This document shows, one piece after another, positions 43,254 through 51,968 of a stretch of DNA of 64,000 bases. The notes under the pieces were generated by a model, which searched no databases, was not told the origin of the DNA, and was given only the letters and a program-made list of their open reading frames with translations. Origin of the DNA: Coprococcus aceti (GTDB taxonomy: Bacteria > Bacillota > Clostridia > Lachnospirales > Lachnospiraceae); NCBI RefSeq assembly GCF_025567285.1, contig NZ_JAOQJT010000004.1, positions 124,001 through 188,000 of the forward strand. The letters run 5' to 3'. The first letter of the stretch is position 1. Each line of letters opens with the position of its first letter. The translations under genes were made by a program, and so were the position numbers.

Positions 43254-45806
43254 ATGGACAAGTACAATGTGACAGGAATGACATGCAGTGCATGCAGTGC
43301 AAGAGTCGAGAAGGCCGTATCCAATGTTGAGGGAGTTACCTCGTGTCAGGTGAATCTCCTGACCAACTCCATGATGGTGGATGGAACAGCCGACAGCGGA
43401 ACTATAGTGGCTGCAGTTGAGAAGGCAGGATACGGTGCGAGTCTGGCGGGTGGAAGATCTGCTGGCGGAAATACTTCACATTCAGGTGGGAAGAGCAGCG
43501 GTTCCGGTGAGAGTGAGGCGGACAAAGAATTTGGAAAAATGAAGAAGAGACTGGTGGCATCAGTTATAATTCTTATTCCCCTCATGTATATATCAATGGG
43601 ACATATGATGTGGAACTGGCCGCTGCCAAGCTTCTTTGACGGCAATCATGTGGCGATGGGACTCACGCAGATGCTGCTAACCATAATTGTGATGGTGATA
43701 AATCAGAGATTCTTTGTGAGTGGATTTAAGGGAGCTATACACGGCTCGCCTAATATGGATACGCTGGTGGCCATGGGCTCAGGTGCCTCATTCATATACA
43801 GCGTGTACGTGCTCTATGCCATGACAGCGGCGCAGACAGCAGGTGACGGTGAGCGTGTCATGACGCTCATGCATGATTTTTATTTTGAATCTGCGGCCAT
43901 GATACTGGCGCTTATAACAGTCGGCAAGACGCTTGAAGCATATTCAAAGGGAAGAACCACGGACGCACTCAAAGGTCTGATGGATCTTGCCCCGAAGACA
44001 GCCGTTCTCATCAGAGATGGTGAGGAGGTCACCGTGGATATAGACGAAGTTGCGGTTGGAGATATAGTTGCCGTTAGACCGGGTGAGAGCGTTCCTGTGG
44101 ACGGAGTAGTCCTTGAGGGGGATTCCGCTGTGGACGAGTCAGCTCTCTCAGGTGAGAGTATACCTGTGGATAAAACTGTAGGAAGCCGTGTGTCTGCGGC
44201 GACGATCAACCAGTCGGGTTATCTGAAATGCCGTGCTACACAGGTAGGTGCGGATACCGCACTGTCCAAGATAATAGATATGGTAAGTGATGCGGCGGCT
44301 ACCAAAGCTCCAATAGCAAAGCTTGCTGATAAGGTTTCGGGAGTGTTTGTACCTGTTGTCATACTGATAGCATTTATCACGATGATAGTGTGGATAATAG
44401 TGGGCAAGGATGCCGGTTATGTGTTGGCGAGAGGAATATCAGTGCTTGTTATAAGCTGCCCATGTGCCCTTGGGCTTGCCACACCTGTTGCGATCATGGT
44501 GGGAAATGGAATAGGTGCCAAGCACGGAATACTGTTCAAGACTGCGACTGCTCTTGAGGAGACAGGAAAGAGCAGCATAGTGGTCATGGACAAGACCGGA
44601 ACGATCACAAAGGGAGAGACGGTAGTGACGGATATACTGGCGGCAGATGGAGTAAGTGATGACGAGCTGATGCAGAAGGCTGCGGCTCTGGAGAAGCTGT
44701 CAGAGCATCCTCTGGCAAGGGCTGTGGTTGGATATTACAGTGAGAATTACCAGACAGGTGATGCACAGAAGGATAAAAATTATGAGGTATCCGATTTCAG
44801 GGCTGTTGCGGGCAACGGTCTGATGGGAAGTCTGAACGGCAGAAAGATCATCGGAGGAAATATGGATTATATAAAGGGCTATGCGGATGTACCTGAGGCG
44901 ATGAAGGATAACGCAGAGAAGGTATCACAGCAGGGAAAGACACCTATGTTCTTTGCCGAGGAGACTGACGGAGATTACAGAGTCCTCGGAATAATAGCCG
45001 TGGCGGATACTGTGAAGGAGGACAGCGCTGAGGCCATAAGCCAGCTTCAGTCGATGGGACTTTCAGTAGTTATGTTAACCGGTGATAATGAGAGAACCGC
45101 CAAAGCCATAGGAGAGCAGGTCGGCGTAGACAGAGTAATAGCGGGCGTGCGTCCGGACGGCAAGGAGAGCGTTGTGCGAGATCTCATGCAGAAGGGGCAT
45201 GTGATCATGGTTGGTGATGGAATAAATGATGCCCCTGCACTCACAAGGGCAAATATAGGAATAGCCATAGGTGCAGGCACGGATATAGCCATAGATGCTG
45301 CGGATGTTGTTCTCATGAAGAGTGAGCTCACAGATGTTCCGGCGGCCATAAGACTCAGCAGGGCAACAGTTAAGAACATAAAAGAGAATCTTTTCTGGGC
45401 ATTTATATATAATATAATTGGAATACCACTTGCCGCCGGCGTGTGGATCCCGATATTTGGCTGGACGCTCAATCCTATGTTCGGAGCGTTTGCCATGAGC
45501 CTGTCAAGTTTTTGTGTTGTTACAAATGCGCTGAGGTTGAATTTGACAGACATTTATGATAAAAATAAAAGGTATAGAATCAAGGAGGACAAAGTTATGA
45601 CAAAGACAATGAAGATCGAAGGTATGATGTGTGGACATTGTGAAGCCAGAGTCAAGAAGAGTCTTGAGGCCCTTGACCAGGTGCAGGAGGCTGTAGTCAG
45701 CCATGAGACAGGAACAGCGGTTGTCACTCTCAAGGCAGACGTTGATGACAGCGTGCTCAAGAAGACAGTAGAGGATCAGGATTATAAGGTGACATCAATT
45801 CAGTAA
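43254..45806 (+). CDS. copA: Copper-exporting P1B-type ATPase with N- and C-terminal HMA domains
   Basis: An 850-residue Cu(I) pump. An N-terminal HMA (GMTCSACSARVEK, about 6-70) is followed by the transmembrane region with the CPC motif (ISCPCALGLATP, about 400), the phosphorylation motif DKTGT (about 446), HP in the N-domain (SEHPLARA) and GDGINDAPAL. The chain then continues without a stop into a second HMA domain (GMMCGHCEARVKK, about 787-850), which normally would be a separate CopZ chaperone. ATG 43254 follows GGAAGG. Expression is under CsoR. Confidence 0.95.
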   Translation: MDKYNVTGMTCSACSARVEKAVSNVEGVTSCQVNLLTNSMMVDGTADSGTIVAAVEKAGYGASLAGGRSAGGNTSHSGGKSSGSGESEADKEFGKMKKRLVASVIILIPLMYISMGHMMWNWPLPSFFDGNHVAMGLTQMLLTIIVMVINQRFFVSGFKGAIHGSPNMDTLVAMGSGASFIYSVYVLYAMTAAQTAGDGERVMTLMHDFYFESAAMILALITVGKTLEAYSKGRTTDALKGLMDLAPKTAVLIRDGEEVTVDIDEVAVGDIVAVRPGESVPVDGVVLEGDSAVDESALSGESIPVDKTVGSRVSAATINQSGYLKCRATQVGADTALSKIIDMVSDAAATKAPIAKLADKVSGVFVPVVILIAFITMIVWIIVGKDAGYVLARGISVLVISCPCALGLATPVAIMVGNGIGAKHGILFKTATALEETGKSSIVVMDKTGTITKGETVVTDILAADGVSDDELMQKAAALEKLSEHPLARAVVGYYSENYQTGDAQKDKNYEVSDFRAVAGNGLMGSLNGRKIIGGNMDYIKGYADVPEAMKDNAEKVSQQGKTPMFFAEETDGDYRVLGIIAVADTVKEDSAEAISQLQSMGLSVVMLTGDNERTAKAIGEQVGVDRVIAGVRPDGKESVVRDLMQKGHVIMVGDGINDAPALTRANIGIAIGAGTDIAIDAADVVLMKSELTDVPAAIRLSRATVKNIKENLFWAFIYNIIGIPLAAGVWIPIFGWTLNPMFGAFAMSLSSFCVVTNALRLNLTDIYDKNKRYRIKEDKVMTKTMKIEGMMCGHCEARVKKSLEALDQVQEAVVSHETGTAVVTLKADVDDSVLKKTVEDQDYKVTSIQ
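45597..45806 (+). CDS. copZ: Nested CopZ-like copper chaperone, internal start within copA
   Basis: Inside copA, in the same frame, AAGGAGG (45582-45588) lies 8 bases before ATG 45597. From there a 69-residue protein of exactly CopZ size would be made (MTKTMKIEGMMCGHCEARV, with CxxC). This is as good a ribosome site as any in the window. The sequence supports either a fusion that lost its stop, or use of both the full CopA and a free CopZ. Actual internal initiation is inferred. Confidence 0.6.
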   Translation: MTKTMKIEGMMCGHCEARVKKSLEALDQVQEAVVSHETGTAVVTLKADVDDSVLKKTVEDQDYKVTSIQ

Positions 45807-45819
45807 AGGCAGGAAATAT

Positions 45820-47352
45820 ATGAAGAAGATACTGAACAGATTGCTAAGCAGAATGGTAATAACGTGCTTTCTTGTGGTCGTCCAGTTGGCGATCATGATA
45901 CTGGGGGTTGTTTTTCTTCAGGACAGATATATCTATATATCGGGTGCTCTCAAGCTGCTCAGCGTAATAGTTGTAATGTATCTTATAACAAAGGATACTA
46001 ACCCTATGGTAAAGATGGCATGGATGGTGCCGATACTCATATTCCCGGTGCTGGGAGGTCTTATGTATGTGCTCTATGGACATGTGCTGATACCTAAAAA
46101 ACTCAGAAAGAATTTTCTGCGGGTTCTCCAGCAGGAGGTATATGAGAACGTCAAGGGGGACAACTGGGTCCCAGCGGAGAATTTAAAGTCGGAGCCTACA
46201 TACAGGATATGTAATTATATGGAGAATGTGGCTGAGGCGCCTCTGTACAAGCATACCAGTGTAAAGTATTATGCCATAGGCGATGATGTGATGGATGATC
46301 TCATCAGAGACCTGGAGAGTGCGGAGAAGTATATATTCATGGAATATTTCATCGTGGACAAGGGTTATATGTGGGATACCATACTTGAGATATTGAAGCG
46401 CAAGGCTGCGGAGGGACTTGATGTCAGGTTCATGTATGATGACATCGGATCTGTGTTCAATGTGCCGAAGTATTACTGGAAGGAACTTGAATCCTACGGT
46501 ATCAAATGTATGGCGTTCAATCAGGTGGTTCCATTCTTTGCCACTATCTTCAATAACAGGGATCACAGGAAGATCACTGTTATTGATGGCAAGATAGCTC
46601 ACACCGGCGGTTACAACATGGCTGACGAGTATATCAACAAGATAGAGAAGTACGGCAAATGGAAGGACAGTGGAGTGAGACTTGAGGGCGAGGGCGCCTG
46701 GAGCTTCACTGTTATGTTCCTTCAGATGTGGAACAGCTTCAGATATTCAGAGGGAAGCTACAACAACTATAGACCGGCGGAAATCGACTATAGTGGCGTA
46801 AGTGACGGATATGTTCAGCCGTACAAGTCCAGTCCTCTGAGCGGAGAGAATGTGGGTGAGAATCTGTACATGCAGATGATAAATGATGCACAGGAGTACA
46901 TTTATATATTTACCCCATATCTTATCGTGTGTAACGAGCTCATGATGGCACTGAAGCTGGCAGCCAAGAGGGGCGTGGATGTGCGTATTGTTACGCCGGC
47001 CATCCCGGACAAGAAATATATATACAAGATGACCCAGTTTAGCTACAAGGAGCTGCTTCTGGCGGGTGTGAAGATATATCAGTACACGCCTGGATTTATA
47101 CATTCAAAGACTTTGCTCATGGATGGCAAGCTTGCATCTGTGGGATCCATCAATCTGGATAACAGGAGCTTCTATCACCACTTTGAGTGTGGAACTCTTC
47201 TGTATGACTGCAAGGCCATAGAAGATGTGAAGAAGGATATGATGGATACATTTGCCGAGTCGGAGGAGATAGATATTCCGTGGTGCAGAAATAACATAAG
47301 CAGGGTGAATATACTTGGTGCGATACTCAGATTATTGTCACCGCTTTTATAA
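45820..47352 (+). CDS. cls: Cardiolipin synthase
   Basis: A 510-residue membrane enzyme joining two phosphatidylglycerols. Two N-terminal helices (about 12-60) are followed by two phospholipase-D motifs: HRKITVIDG near 248 and HSKTLLMDG near 427, each with the G-x(2)N region downstream (GGYNMADEY, GSINLDNRS). It starts 13 bases after copA and may be on the copper transcript. Confidence 0.94.
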   Translation: MKKILNRLLSRMVITCFLVVVQLAIMILGVVFLQDRYIYISGALKLLSVIVVMYLITKDTNPMVKMAWMVPILIFPVLGGLMYVLYGHVLIPKKLRKNFLRVLQQEVYENVKGDNWVPAENLKSEPTYRICNYMENVAEAPLYKHTSVKYYAIGDDVMDDLIRDLESAEKYIFMEYFIVDKGYMWDTILEILKRKAAEGLDVRFMYDDIGSVFNVPKYYWKELESYGIKCMAFNQVVPFFATIFNNRDHRKITVIDGKIAHTGGYNMADEYINKIEKYGKWKDSGVRLEGEGAWSFTVMFLQMWNSFRYSEGSYNNYRPAEIDYSGVSDGYVQPYKSSPLSGENVGENLYMQMINDAQEYIYIFTPYLIVCNELMMALKLAAKRGVDVRIVTPAIPDKKYIYKMTQFSYKELLLAGVKIYQYTPGFIHSKTLLMDGKLASVGSINLDNRSFYHHFECGTLLYDCKAIEDVKKDMMDTFAESEEIDIPWCRNNISRVNILGAILRLLSPLL

Positions 47353-47367
47353 AAGGAGTATAGCCGT

Positions 47368-49152
47368 ATGGGCAAGAAGGACAACATAGCAGGAGACGGC
47401 AGCAGGCGGGAACTTCAGAACGGAATAACCACGTTATTTCTTATATATATGGGGGCTGCGTATCCCCTGATAACTCATGACAGATATTTTGATATAACAG
47501 TAACCAAGTACAGGGCGTTTTATATTGCACTGTGCATTTATGCGGTGCTTATGGTGCTTGCGGTGTTGGTGGATGTGCTTGGACGAAATGTCAGCACAGG
47601 GCATGGGTCGCAGAGCTCAGGCGGGAATGTAGATGCTTCAGCAGGGGCGGCACATGGCAGCAGGTTTATTGGACGCCTGAGACATTTTATGGATATGCAT
47701 AATATCATGACCATGGATATATTCATGGCAGGATTTGTTCTGGCAAATGTTCTGGCATTCTTTATGTCAGGGAATAAGGTAGCAGCATATACAGGCGAGG
47801 AGGGCAGAAGGTGCGGACTTCAGTTCGTGCTGCTGGCCTTTTTCCTGTATGTGTGTATGGCGAGATATTGCAGGATAAGGCGGTATGTGGTGGTCATATT
47901 CATGCTTGCGGGCTCATTTGTGGGAATTGTCGGCATATGCCAGTTCATGGGATATGATTTCCTTGGACTCAGGGAAGGGCTGATGCAGAGCATAAGAAAT
48001 GTATACATATCCACATTTGGCAATATCGATATATTTGCAAGCTTCCTGTGCGTGCTGGTTCCGATGGCAGCCGGGGCGTATATCAGCTCGGAGGGAAAAG
48101 AGAGCATAGTGATACGGATAACAGCAGTCATCGCTGTGCTCACAGGAACAGGAGCGGTGATCATATCCAATGCAAACCTTGCATATGCAGGCGTGGGTGG
48201 TGCTATGATTGTGGCATGGATATGGGCGTCATACCGCGGAAGAATAAGAGAATTTGCAGATGTATGCCTGGTTATGGCGTGCGGAGTCCTGGCGATCAGC
48301 ATTATGCTGGGAAGAACGGATAACGGATATTCAGAACTTGACGGACTGAGCTGCTTTGTGAGTGACAGCCGGATGGTGTGGATAGTTTCCGTGGTCGTTC
48401 TCGTTGTATGGGCGGCCATAAGGCTGGCTTCAAAGTGGACTGTGAAGTTCCGCGGAAAGGCAGCTCTTGCTGTATCGGTTGGCGTATCACTTGCAGGCAT
48501 CGTGGCTGTTGTTATATATGCGGCGCACAACCACATGTGTATATTTTCATTTGAAGATTCCTGGGGAAACTACAGGGGTTTTGTGTGGAGGAGACTCATG
48601 GAGGCGTACAGGGATTTCAGTGTTCCACAGAAGCTGTTCGGTTATGGAAATGAATCGGTGAAGTCGATCATGACTGATAGATACTACGACGATATGATGA
48701 ATGCGGTGGGTGTTATATATGATAATGCTCACAATGAGTATCTGCAGTATCTGATAACCACAGGAATATTCGGTGCAGTGAGTTACGTAGGACTGCTGGT
48801 TACCACAGGTGGTGCTCTTGTGAGAACTGCGGTATCAGGAGCTGTGATGAATGAGAATGAAAGCATGAGCAGTCAATCCGCAGAAAAAAGATCAAAGGAG
48901 AAGGCAGCTTCGAGAGATTCAAGAACTGTAAGAGGTTCAAAGACAGGGACTGGCTTGGAGTGCCTGCTTGGATATGCTGAGGATGAGGGCAGTATGATAG
49001 CTGTTCTGCTCGGGATAACCGGGTATGCTGTTCAGGCATTTGTCAATCTTAACCAGTCGCTCACAACACCATATATATTTCTGCTTATAGCCATGGCAGG
49101 AGGTCTGTGCCGGAGATATATATGTCAATTTGCAGATGGCGGCAGAAAATGA
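47368..49152 (+). CDS. O-antigen ligase/polymerase-like membrane protein
   Basis: A 594-residue polytopic membrane protein with about eleven helices. The Wzy/WaaL-type segment NAHNEYLQYLITTGIFG lies in the large loop near residues 450-467. A hydrophilic insertion (about 490-535) is rich in Ser, Lys and Arg. Family members polymerise or transfer surface glycans, but no glycosyltransferase neighbours are here. AGGAG precedes the ATG; the gap to cls is 15 bases. Confidence 0.82.
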   Translation: MGKKDNIAGDGSRRELQNGITTLFLIYMGAAYPLITHDRYFDITVTKYRAFYIALCIYAVLMVLAVLVDVLGRNVSTGHGSQSSGGNVDASAGAAHGSRFIGRLRHFMDMHNIMTMDIFMAGFVLANVLAFFMSGNKVAAYTGEEGRRCGLQFVLLAFFLYVCMARYCRIRRYVVVIFMLAGSFVGIVGICQFMGYDFLGLREGLMQSIRNVYISTFGNIDIFASFLCVLVPMAAGAYISSEGKESIVIRITAVIAVLTGTGAVIISNANLAYAGVGGAMIVAWIWASYRGRIREFADVCLVMACGVLAISIMLGRTDNGYSELDGLSCFVSDSRMVWIVSVVVLVVWAAIRLASKWTVKFRGKAALAVSVGVSLAGIVAVVIYAAHNHMCIFSFEDSWGNYRGFVWRRLMEAYRDFSVPQKLFGYGNESVKSIMTDRYYDDMMNAVGVIYDNAHNEYLQYLITTGIFGAVSYVGLLVTTGGALVRTAVSGAVMNENESMSSQSAEKRSKEKAASRDSRTVRGSKTGTGLECLLGYAEDEGSMIAVLLGITGYAVQAFVNLNQSLTTPYIFLLIAMAGGLCRRYICQFADGGRK

Positions 49153-49204
49153 CGTGTGAAGGACGATTTATAAGAAAATAATACAGGGAATTGTGTGTAT
49201 ATAC

Positions 49205-49234
49205 TTGCCACAGTGCATAGCAAAATGTTATAAT
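49205..49234 (+). promoter_or_regulatory. tyrS: Promoter of tyrS
   Basis: TTGCCA, 18-base spacer, TATAAT. The start near 49241 gives a leader of about 58 bases that holds only a short hairpin (TGTGTGGT with ACCGCACA). Confidence 0.7.
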
Positions 49235-49298
49235 ATTTGCCTGTGTGGTGCTAGTGAACCGCACATTGAATAAATAAATACAGGAGGTCTAGAGGGAC

Positions 49299-50519
49299 AT
49301 GCAGATTTATGACGAGCTTGTAGCCAGAGGGCTTATAGCGCAGACAACAGATGAAGATGAAATTAGAGATTTAGTAAATAATGGTAAGGCAGTATTCTAT
49401 ATTGGCTTTGATCCGACTGCTGACAGCCTGCATGTAGGCCACTTCATGGCGCTCTGTCTGATGAAGAGACTTCAGATGGCAGGCAACAAGCCTATCGCGC
49501 TGATAGGTGGAGGTACAGCCATGATCGGTGATCCATCAGGCCGTACAGATATGAGACAGATGATGACAAAGGAGACTATCCAGCACAACGTTGACTGCTT
49601 CAAGAAGCAGATGAGCAAGTTCATAGACTTCTCAGAGGACAAGGCGCTTCTCGTCAACAACGCAGACTGGCTTCTCGACCTGAACTATGTAGATGTTCTC
49701 CGCGATGTTGGAGCATGCTTCTCAGTCAACAACATGCTTCGTGCAGAGTGCTACAAGCAGCGTATGGAGAAGGGACTCAGCTTCCTTGAGTTCAACTACA
49801 TGATCATGCAGAGTTACGACTTTTACGCACTGTACCAGAAGTACGGCTGCAACATGCAGTTCGGCGGCGATGACCAGTGGAGCAATATGCTTGGCGGTAC
49901 AGAGCTCATCAGAAGAAAGCTTGGCAAGGATGCATACGCCATGACAATCACACTTCTCCTCAACTCAGAGGGCAAGAAGATGGGTAAGACCCAGAAGGGT
50001 GCTGTATGGCTCGATCCTAACAAGACATCACCATTTGAGTTCTACCAGTACTGGAGAAATGTGGCAGATGCAGATGTTCTGAAGTGCATCCGTATGCTCA
50101 CATTCCTTCCACTTGAGGAGATAGATAAGATGGACAGCTGGGAGGGCAGCCAGCTCAACCAGGCAAAGGAGATCCTTGCATACGAGCTCACAAAGCTTGT
50201 ACACGGCGAGGAGGAGGCTGCTAAGGCACAGGAGAGCGCAAGGGCACTGTTCTCCAAGGGTGTTGCAGCAGACATGCCATCAGTAACACTTGCAGCAGAT
50301 GACTTCAAGGACGGCGCCATCGATATCGTGTCAGTTCTCGTTAAGTCAGGTCTTGTTACATCACGTAACGAGGGCAGACGTGCCGTAGAGCAGGGCGGTG
50401 TCGCTGTGGACGGCGAGAAGATCACAGATGTCCAGACTACAATTCCAGAGGAGAAGTTCGATGGCGAGGGCGTTGTTGTGAGACGTGGTAAGAAGAACTT
50501 CAGGAAGGTTAGTAAGTAA
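49299..50519 (+). CDS. tyrS: Tyrosyl-tRNA synthetase
   Basis: A 406-residue class I synthetase. HVGH (HIGH-type) lies in DPTADSLHVGHFMAL, GGDDQWSN is in the tyrosine pocket, KMGKT is the KMSKS loop, and an S4 RNA-binding domain ends the chain (SRNEGRRAVEQGGV). Codon use is strongly biased. CAGGAGG precedes the ATG; a terminator follows. It is monocistronic. Confidence 0.97.
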   Translation: MQIYDELVARGLIAQTTDEDEIRDLVNNGKAVFYIGFDPTADSLHVGHFMALCLMKRLQMAGNKPIALIGGGTAMIGDPSGRTDMRQMMTKETIQHNVDCFKKQMSKFIDFSEDKALLVNNADWLLDLNYVDVLRDVGACFSVNNMLRAECYKQRMEKGLSFLEFNYMIMQSYDFYALYQKYGCNMQFGGDDQWSNMLGGTELIRRKLGKDAYAMTITLLLNSEGKKMGKTQKGAVWLDPNKTSPFEFYQYWRNVADADVLKCIRMLTFLPLEEIDKMDSWEGSQLNQAKEILAYELTKLVHGEEEAAKAQESARALFSKGVAADMPSVTLAADDFKDGAIDIVSVLVKSGLVTSRNEGRRAVEQGGVAVDGEKITDVQTTIPEEKFDGEGVVVRRGKKNFRKVSK

Positions 50520-50569
50520 GAGTCGTTGATGCTTTGAGTGATATCAAGGCGAACGGCCAGTGGTTATTC

Positions 50570-50598
50570 AAAAAGGGAAGCGATGAGCTTCCCTTTTT
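50570..50598 (+). terminator. Terminator after tyrS
   Basis: A perfect 12-bp stem (50570-50581 with 50587-50598) including A5/T5 ends, 5-base loop. Confidence 0.9.
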
Positions 50599-50626
50599 AT
50601 GTACTACAGAAGGGGATTAGAACTTG

Positions 50627-51949
50627 ATGAATGACAAAACGGCAGATTCAAATAAAAGACGTTTGGCAGTCGCAGCCATCTCGGCTGTGGCACTCATAAT
50701 ACTTGTACAATTTGTGGATTCCTATTGCACTGAGATGTTCGGCAAGACGCAGTCACTTTCTGTTAGGACATTTCTCATGGATCCGCGTGGGATGAGTTCT
50801 GAAGCGGCGGTTGCATATATGAGCAGAGGCATGCTGCCATTTTATCTTATCGGAGCGCTCACGCCATTTATCAGGTCATATACGGATATCATAGGCAGGA
50901 AGATGATGATGATCATAAATGTGGCGCTTCTGGCTGTTGGAAGTGCAGTATGCCTGCTGGCAAACAATCTGTGGATATACCTGCTTGGCAATGGAATTCT
51001 CATACTGGGATATTCGCTGGACATACATCTGATATACATAGTCGATGCGGTAGATAGAAAACATCGAGGAACTGTCAGAGGAATCTGTGGTGGAGTGTCC
51101 ATGGCAGCAGCCATGTGTATACCTCTGCTCAGGTCATTGTACGTGGATGGCGGCGGACATAATTGGCAGATTCTTTACGCTGTTGGAATTGTTGGCGGAT
51201 TAATAGGTCTGGTACTGGTTATGTTGTACAGATTCCCGAATATAACTGGTTCTAAAGCTGCACCGAGTGTTGGCGGATCGGCAAACAGGAGTGAGGGAAA
51301 ATCTGTGGACAGTACAGAATGTAGCACAGATGATGGACATATACATTTTATAAAAACATTCAAAGATATATGCAGAGATCATGCAACCAGAAATCTTCTC
51401 ATAAGCATAAGCGTGGTGGGGCTGGCGACAGCAGGCATAACATATTACAATGAACCTTTGTGTGCCTTCTCAGGTATGGGAGAGGGCAATGTGAATACAG
51501 TGTTGCTCATACAGCCCATAGCATCATTGGCTATAAATGTTCTGACAGGAATACTTGCAGACAAAATGGAACGGAGATATGTGGTGCAGATGGGAATAGC
51601 GCTTAGCCTCATATCAGGTATGGCATTTACACTTGGAGTAGGGCATGGAGTTTCATCGGTGTTGCTGGGAATACTCTGGGGCTGCATGAATGGATTTTAC
51701 TTTTCTGCGGAAGAACTGATAAATCTTATGGTCATGGAAAGTGTAGATATATCGGTCAGAGGAAGGGCGTCAGCTATGTCCACACTGTCATATGGAATAG
51801 GAGATCAGCTGGGGATATTTGCAATAAGTCTGGTTGTGGGAGCCCTTGGCATGAGATGGGCAAAATTGGTATTTCTCGTGTCGCCTCTTGTCATAGCAAT
51901 GGTGGTTCTGAGAAGAAAAGAAATAGAAAAGAGAAGGAAACACGCTTAG
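50627..51949 (+). CDS. Major facilitator superfamily transporter
   Basis: A 440-residue membrane transporter with about twelve helices and a hydrophilic central loop (about 205-240). The first half has a DIIGRKMMMI motif, an MFS motif A variant; the second half ends with a basic tail (RRKEIEKRRKHA). The substrate cannot be predicted. ATG 50627 is my start; TTG 50624 has slightly better spacing to AGGGG. It converges with the following minus-strand gene at a shared terminator. Confidence 0.85.
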   Translation: MNDKTADSNKRRLAVAAISAVALIILVQFVDSYCTEMFGKTQSLSVRTFLMDPRGMSSEAAVAYMSRGMLPFYLIGALTPFIRSYTDIIGRKMMMIINVALLAVGSAVCLLANNLWIYLLGNGILILGYSLDIHLIYIVDAVDRKHRGTVRGICGGVSMAAAMCIPLLRSLYVDGGGHNWQILYAVGIVGGLIGLVLVMLYRFPNITGSKAAPSVGGSANRSEGKSVDSTECSTDDGHIHFIKTFKDICRDHATRNLLISISVVGLATAGITYYNEPLCAFSGMGEGNVNTVLLIQPIASLAINVLTGILADKMERRYVVQMGIALSLISGMAFTLGVGHGVSSVLLGILWGCMNGFYFSAEELINLMVMESVDISVRGRASAMSTLSYGIGDQLGIFAISLVVGALGMRWAKLVFLVSPLVIAMVVLRRKEIEKRRKHA

Positions 51950-51968
51950 TTGTTCAGCGTGTTTCCTT
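51934..51968. terminator. Bidirectional terminator shared by convergent genes
   Basis: A perfect 13-bp stem (51934-51946 with 51956-51968) with a 9-base loop. The stop codons of the MFS gene and of the minus-strand gene both lie in or beside the loop. Confidence 0.85.

Noticed and set aside
49241..49298. T-box riboswitch upstream of tyrS
   Set aside because: GTGAACCGC only loosely resembles the T-box core, and the 58-base leader is too short to hold a specifier stem and terminator.
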